From NCBI GenBank assembly GCA_005877565.1, contig VBOK01000158.1:1-9617 (forward strand): a DNA stretch of 9,617 nucleotides. Direction: 5' to 3'. Position numbers and translations under genes: made by a program. Positions 6,311 through 9,617 of the stretch are shown here, one piece after another. Positions within the stretch are counted from its first letter, which is position 1, and each line of letters starts with the position of its first letter. Origin of the DNA: Nitrospirota bacterium. Lineage in GTDB: Bacteria; Nitrospirota; Nitrospiria; Nitrospirales; NS-4. The notes beneath the pieces were generated by a model. That model saw only the letters and a list, made by a program, of their open reading frames with translations. It was not told the DNA's origin and searched no databases.

Positions 6311-6428
6311 AGCTTGGGTCATCTGGATCTTCGTCCGCGCTCCGCTCGACTGATTACCGGCGGGCGGGAGAAATGACGGGGTTAAGCACAACGGGGACCG
6401 GCTACTTTTTTGGTGACGGAGAAAATGG

Positions 6429-6476
6429 CGCCGATATCTCGGCACGTGCCGACATTTCGGCACGACTTCCTCGGCA
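6429..6476 (+). promoter_or_regulatory. Tandem palindromic activator sites (predicted UAS), copy 2
   Basis: CGCCGATATCTCGGCA (6429-6444) and TGCCGACATTTCGGCA (6447-6462) have the same dyad arms as the sites at 1110-1143 and the same 18-bp step. A degenerate third site, CACGACTTCCTCGGCA (6461-6476), follows 14 bp later and shares the right arm and CTTCYTCGGCACCG with copy 1. The second palindrome starts 126 bp before the -24 GG; in copy 1 the distance is 127 bp. Surrounding DNA has diverged, so the sites look selectively kept. Confidence 0.7.
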
Positions 6477-6530
6477 CCGTCATCTTCTCCGTCGATCACA
6501 AGCCTCCAGCCCTGTAGAAGCCTCCAGCAG

Positions 6531-6554
6531 TTTCAGAGACTTAGCTGACTTTTG
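6531..6554 (+). promoter_or_regulatory. Conserved box with IHF-like sequence, copy 2
   Basis: TTTCAGAGACTTA (6531-6543) is a weaker IHF-like match than copy 1. The overlapping block ACTTAGCTGACTTTTG (6539-6554) is identical to 1221-1236 and again starts exactly 34 bp before the -24 GG. The block could bind IHF, bind another factor, or be a curved segment. Its conservation in otherwise diverged DNA is the evidence for function. Confidence 0.45.
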
Positions 6555-6571
6555 AACTGCTGGGACCGGCC

Positions 6572-6588
6572 TGGAATGCGAATTGCCC
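6572..6588 (+). promoter_or_regulatory. Sigma-54 (RpoN) -24/-12 promoter of the TetR-RND efflux operon
   Basis: TGGAATGCGAATTGCCC has GG at 6573-6574 and GC at 6585-6586 with 10 nt between, as in copy 1; both share CTGGAAT and GAATTGCC. Transcription would start near 6597-6599, leaving a leader of about 77 nt before the TetR gene. A GAA-N6-TTC near-palindrome at 6646-6657 in the leader could be an operator for the TetR protein, but that is only a weak suggestion. Confidence 0.7.
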
Positions 6589-6674
6589 TTGTTACTGACT
6601 TTAGAATTGAATCCTCTGCTTGTAGAACGGCAATATCACAAAGTAGAATCATGGTTCACAAGTAAGGAAGACCG

Positions 6675-7319
6675 ATGAATCCTCGCACACTCAGGAAAAC
6701 CCGCGAACTGGAAGGGCGTCGGCAAGACATCCTGGCATCGGCGGAGCGTTTGTTTTCCAAGCACGGGTACTTCAAGACCAGCATGATGGACATCGCCGAG
6801 GCGGCCGAGTTTGCCATCGGCACTGTCTATCACTTCTTCAAGAGCAAAGAGGAGATCTACATCTCGCTGATTGAAGCGAAGATGGAGGAGTACGCCGAGC
6901 ACGTTGAGGCCCGCGTTGCGGCGGCGCCGACCGCCACGGCGAAAATCGAGGCGGTGATTCGGACCAAGCTGGAGTACTTCGAACGCAACCGTGACTTTTT
7001 CCGGATCTATGTGGCGGAGTGGGCCGGCTTCGAGTGGACCGTGAAGAGCGCGTTTGGGGAGCGGTGCTGGAAACGCTACCAGGAGCAGCTCGATCTGGCG
7101 GCGGACCTTATCCGTGCTGGCATGAAGGCAGGCGAGTTTCGCGCGGTGGAGCCGACTGAGGCGGCGTACGCCCTGCACGGGATGCTGAACTCGACGATCT
7201 ACCTGTGGATTCTCAACGCCAAGCCGACTACGTCACTGGTCGCGAAGAGCGAGTCGCTTGCCTCGCTCTTCTTCCACGGGGTCGTCTCACCATCCGGGAG
7301 GCGGAGGAACTCATCATGA
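6675..7319 (+). CDS. TetR/AcrR-family transcriptional regulator
   Basis: This 214-residue protein has an N-terminal TetR helix-turn-helix at about 17-63: RQDILASAERLFSKHGYFKT, then MMDIAEAAEFAIGTVYHFFK and SKEEIYISLI. The recognition-helix pattern GTVYHFFKSKEE is the TetR hallmark. The C-terminal ligand and dimer domain (about 70-200) is all-helical and variable, so the effector cannot be predicted. The ATG follows AAGGAAG (6664-6670). It lies directly upstream of an RND adaptor gene, overlapping its start by 4 nt (ATGA), so it is probably a local regulator of the pump, as AcrR-type proteins are. It is unusual that this repressor-type gene lies behind a predicted sigma-54 promoter, which implies activation by one signal and repression or feedback by another. 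Confidence 0.92.
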   Translation: MNPRTLRKTRELEGRRQDILASAERLFSKHGYFKTSMMDIAEAAEFAIGTVYHFFKSKEEIYISLIEAKMEEYAEHVEARVAAAPTATAKIEAVIRTKLEYFERNRDFFRIYVAEWAGFEWTVKSAFGERCWKRYQEQLDLAADLIRAGMKAGEFRAVEPTEAAYALHGMLNSTIYLWILNAKPTTSLVAKSESLASLFFHGVVSPSGRRRNSS

Positions 7320-8527
7320 CACCCAAGCGAACAAAATGGTGGCTTATTGCCGTGGGCCTCGCGGCAGTCGTGGCCGGTCTGGTCTTCTTCACCGCGAACC
7401 GGGACGGGGCGGTCGAGGGCGTTGCCAGACAGGGAGCGAAGCAGGCCGGCTCCGCTCCCGCTGGCCCCATCCCTGAAGTCGCCGTGATGAACGTGGACCG
7501 CTTGTATCAAATAGATCCCGTGCCGTTCAAGGCCGCTGCGGTGAGCGCCAAAGCGATGGTGGCCCAAGCTGAGGCGCGGTTGGTGCAGGCGAAGCAAAAT
7601 CACGATCGCGTCAAGCCGCTCCTGGCGGAACAGGCCGTGAGCCAAAAGGACGTGGATGATGCCGTCGCGGAAGAGCTGGCGGCCAAGGCTGCGCTGGAAT
7701 CGGCTAAGGGGCAACTGGTGAAGGCCCAGTTCGACTTGGACAACACGCTCATCGTCGCTCCCATCTCCGGGCTGATCGAGCGAACGCGGGTCTACGAGGG
7801 GCGGCTGGTGTCCGCCCAGACTGACCTGCTCACGATCATCCACCAGGTGGATCCGATGTACGTGACTGTCAGCGTCCCGGAAACCGTCGTTCTCAGGCGG
7901 GTCAGAGAGCGTGCAGCGAAGCGGGTGCAAGGGGCCAGTGTGTACGAGTTGCGCGGGGTCATCACCTTTGTGGATGGCACCACCTATCCACATGAAGGAA
8001 AATTGGATCTGCTCGATGTGGGGCTGCGCACCGCGACCGGGACCAGGGATGTGCGGGTCATCTTCCCCAATCACGAACGGGCATTGCTTCCGGGGCAGTT
8101 CGTCAAGGTCCGCTTCTTAGGGGCTGTCAGAACCGGGAGTATTCTGATCCCGCAACGGGCTGTTCAGCAGGGGCCCAAGGGACCCGTGGTCTATGTCGTG
8201 GGTGAAGGTGACAAGGTGCAAGCCCGCGACGTTCAGGCCAGCAATTGGCAGGGTAACCAGTGGCTCATCGAGGAGGGACTGCACGCCGGTGAGCGAGTGG
8301 TCGTGGAAGGACAGCAGAGGATCATGCCGGGCGCTCAGGTGAAGCCAGTACCGTACGACGGTGTCGCGAAAACGTCGCTGAATCAGGGGCCTGGCCAGGG
8401 AACGGAGGGCGCAGATCGACGCGGACTATCCGGGCGCCAGCGCGGAAGTGATCGCCGAGTCAGTGGCGCGGCCCATCGAAGTGCAGCTTCCCGGTATCGA
8501 CAATCTCCTCTACTACGACTCCACTAG
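7316..8527 (+). CDS. RND efflux adaptor (membrane fusion protein) with internal deletion and out-of-frame tail
   Basis: This 403-residue open frame is related to AcrA/MexA-type periplasmic adaptors that link an RND pump to an outer-membrane channel. The ATG at 7316 overlaps the TetR stop and follows GGAGG (7303-7307). It has an uncleaved-type N-terminal anchor (residues 8-26, no lipobox Cys), a coiled-coil hairpin (about 74-143, with EARLVQAKQNHDRVKPLLAE), the second lipoyl half (LIVAPISGLIERTRVYEG) and beta-barrel and membrane-proximal domains (about 180-345, with LPGQFVKVRF and ILIPQRAV). After PEVAVMNV (53-60) the sequence jumps to RLYQIDPVPF. Family members have about 45-50 residues here, carrying the first barrel strands and the first lipoyl half (the 'V..G.i....f.eG..VkkG' stretch), so the deletion is in frame. 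From about residue 364 the frame reads antisense-like filler, because pump coding sequence begins in another frame. The protein as written is unlikely to function normally. Confidence 0.8.
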   Translation: MTPKRTKWWLIAVGLAAVVAGLVFFTANRDGAVEGVARQGAKQAGSAPAGPIPEVAVMNVDRLYQIDPVPFKAAAVSAKAMVAQAEARLVQAKQNHDRVKPLLAEQAVSQKDVDDAVAEELAAKAALESAKGQLVKAQFDLDNTLIVAPISGLIERTRVYEGRLVSAQTDLLTIIHQVDPMYVTVSVPETVVLRRVRERAAKRVQGASVYELRGVITFVDGTTYPHEGKLDLLDVGLRTATGTRDVRVIFPNHERALLPGQFVKVRFLGAVRTGSILIPQRAVQQGPKGPVVYVVGEGDKVQARDVQASNWQGNQWLIEEGLHAGERVVVEGQQRIMPGAQVKPVPYDGVAKTSLNQGPGQGTEGADRRGLSGRQRGSDRRVSGAAHRSAASRYRQSPLLRLH

Positions 8528-9617
8528 CACGAACGACGGGCACATAACGATCCGGCTCACGTTCGAGATCGGCACGAACCCGGACATCGCGCAGGTCCAG
8601 ACGCAAAACCGCGAGAAGCTGGCCGAGCCGCAGCTTCCGCCCGAGGTCATCCGCCGGGGGATCACGATCAAAAAATTGTCTCCGGACCTCGTCGCCGTCA
8701 TCACGCTCAACTCCGATGACCCCCGCTACGACCAGCTCTATCTGTCCAATTACGCCATCCTCCGCGTGGTGGACAGTCTCAAGCTGCTGCCCGGAGTGGG
8801 CGATGCCTTCGTGTTCGGCTCGCAGAACTACAGCATGCGGCTCATTCTTGATCCGGTCCGCATGGCGCAACTCAACATCACGCCGACCGATATCGCGAAT
8901 GTCGTCAACGAGCAGAACCGCGACTTTCCCGCCGGCACGGTCGGGCGGGAGCCGGCACCCCAGGGAACCGAGCTGACCTTCCCCGTGATCACGCGCGGCC
9001 GGATGACCGAGGTGAAGGAATTCGAGGACATGATCATCCGGGCCCTGCCGAATGGGTCCATGGTGCGCATGAAAGATGTGGCGCGGGTGGAGCTGGGCGC
9101 CCAGTCCTATGACCTGGAAGGCCGGTTCAAAGGCCGGCCGACCACGTTTATCCTGACCTTCCTCGCCCCGGAGGCTAATGCGCTCGCCACCGTCAAGCGC
9201 ATCACTAATGAGATGAAGAGGCTGTCGCAGAGCTTTCCCTCCGGGGTGGCCTGGGACATCCCCTATGACACGACCCGGTTCATTGAGGTGTCCATCCACG
9301 AGGTGGCGCTGACCTTGGGCTCAGCGCTGACTCTGGTCATTCTGGTGGTCTACCTATTCCTTCAGTCCTGGCGTACCACGCTGATTCCAGCGGTGGCGGT
9401 GCCGGTCTCCCTCATCGGGACCTTCGCCGGGATGGAGGCGCTCGGGTTCTCCATCAACACCCTGACGCTCTTCGGCTTGGTGCTGGCCATCGGCATCGTG
9501 GTGGACGACGCGATCGTGGTCGTCGAGAACGTCCAGCGGCACATGGTGGAGGAATGTTGCTCGTCCAAGGAGGCCGCGAAGCGGGCCATGGGGGAAGTGA
9601 CGGCCCCCGTGATCGCG
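8409..9617 (+). CDS. RND multidrug efflux pump inner-membrane subunit (HAE1/AcrB type), 5'-truncated and running off the window
   Basis: This frame is open from 8382 (after a TGA at 8379) to the window end. Homology to AcrB-type pumps begins at AQIDADYPGASAEVIAESVA (from 8409). Then come porter-domain segments (QTQNREKLAEPQLPPEV; ITIKKLSPDLVAVI; MKDVARVELGAQSYDLEG) and TM2 after PYDTTRFIEVSIHEV. TM3-TM4 contain SINTLTLFG and VVDDAIVVVEN, whose two aspartates at 9504-9509 correspond to the proton-relay Asp407/Asp408 of AcrB. AcrB has about 45 residues before the equivalent of DYPG, including TM1. They are missing, and no ATG, GTG or SD lies between the in-frame stop and the homology; the first in-frame GTG is at 8448, inside the conserved region. 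The frame overlaps the adaptor ORF by 119 nt. A deletion therefore appears to have removed the adaptor 3' end, the intergenic space and the pump 5' end. Confidence 0.82.

Noticed and set aside
6373..6555. 60-codon + strand open frame upstream of the TetR gene
   Set aside because: It covers the second palindrome group and conserved box, lacks an SD and shows no protein pattern.
6651..6665. ATG in the TetR leader giving a 4-codon reading frame (MVHK-stop)
   Set aside because: No SD precedes it, and there is no sign of attenuation structure; it is probably chance.
7199..8074. Long minus-strand open frame (291 codons) opposite the TetR and adaptor genes
   Set aside because: It mirrors strongly recognisable + strand genes. 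Long antisense frames are expected in GC-rich coding DNA, and the translation shows no domain.
8460..9299. Minus-strand open frame (279 codons) opposite the RND pump
   Set aside because: The + strand here encodes clear RND porter domains; the antisense translation is His/Arg/Gly-rich shadow sequence.

Overview
The window is GC-rich bacterial DNA in which every gene lies on the + strand. The gene mix fits an environmental Gram-negative: an MlaF-type ABC ATPase, a DedA-rhodanese fusion, pirin, Dps, and a TetR-controlled RND pump. Sigma-54 promoters are also present. The protein style recalls Nitrospirota (Nitrospira-like), but that assignment is inference; no rRNA or other phylogenetic marker is present. 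I saw no tRNA, rRNA, CRISPR array, insertion sequence or phage gene.

Layout. (1) Positions 1-1025 hold the tail of a probable catalase-family peroxidase and, 9 nt later, a conserved protein of unknown function; two U-less hairpins follow. (2) Positions 1026-1299 are a regulatory region with tandem palindromes, an IHF-like box and a sigma-54 -24/-12 promoter. (3) Positions 1300-6289 form one tight block read as an operon: MlaF-like ATPase, DedA-rhodanese fusion, membrane-anchored unknown protein, pirin, Dps and a zinc alcohol dehydrogenase. The dehydrogenase is broken by an internal frameshifting deletion. A bulged hairpin plus T-run closes the block. (4) Positions 6290-6674 carry a second, diverged copy of the regulatory cassette of region 2, with almost the same internal spacing. 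(5) Positions 6675-9617 hold a second operon: TetR regulator, RND adaptor (membrane fusion) subunit and RND pump, the last running off the window. The adaptor lacks part of its N-terminal half, and the pump has lost its start and first membrane helix, with its remaining reading frame running into the adaptor ORF out of frame.

How it fits together. The main observation is that the two operons share one promoter architecture. Each has two 16-bp palindromes (consensus close to TGCCGANATNTCGGCA) set 18 bp apart and a third degenerate site 14 bp further on. An identical 16-bp box sits exactly 34 bp before the -24 GG, and GG-N10-GC closes the cassette. This predicts a regulon under one sigma-54 activator, whose gene is not in the window. 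Its targets would couple envelope and lipid maintenance (ATPase, DedA), oxidative and iron protection (Dps, pirin, perhaps the peroxidase) and efflux. The second observation is that three deletion-type lesions fall in the last third of the window, which means either decay of the locus or a faulty sequence or assembly.
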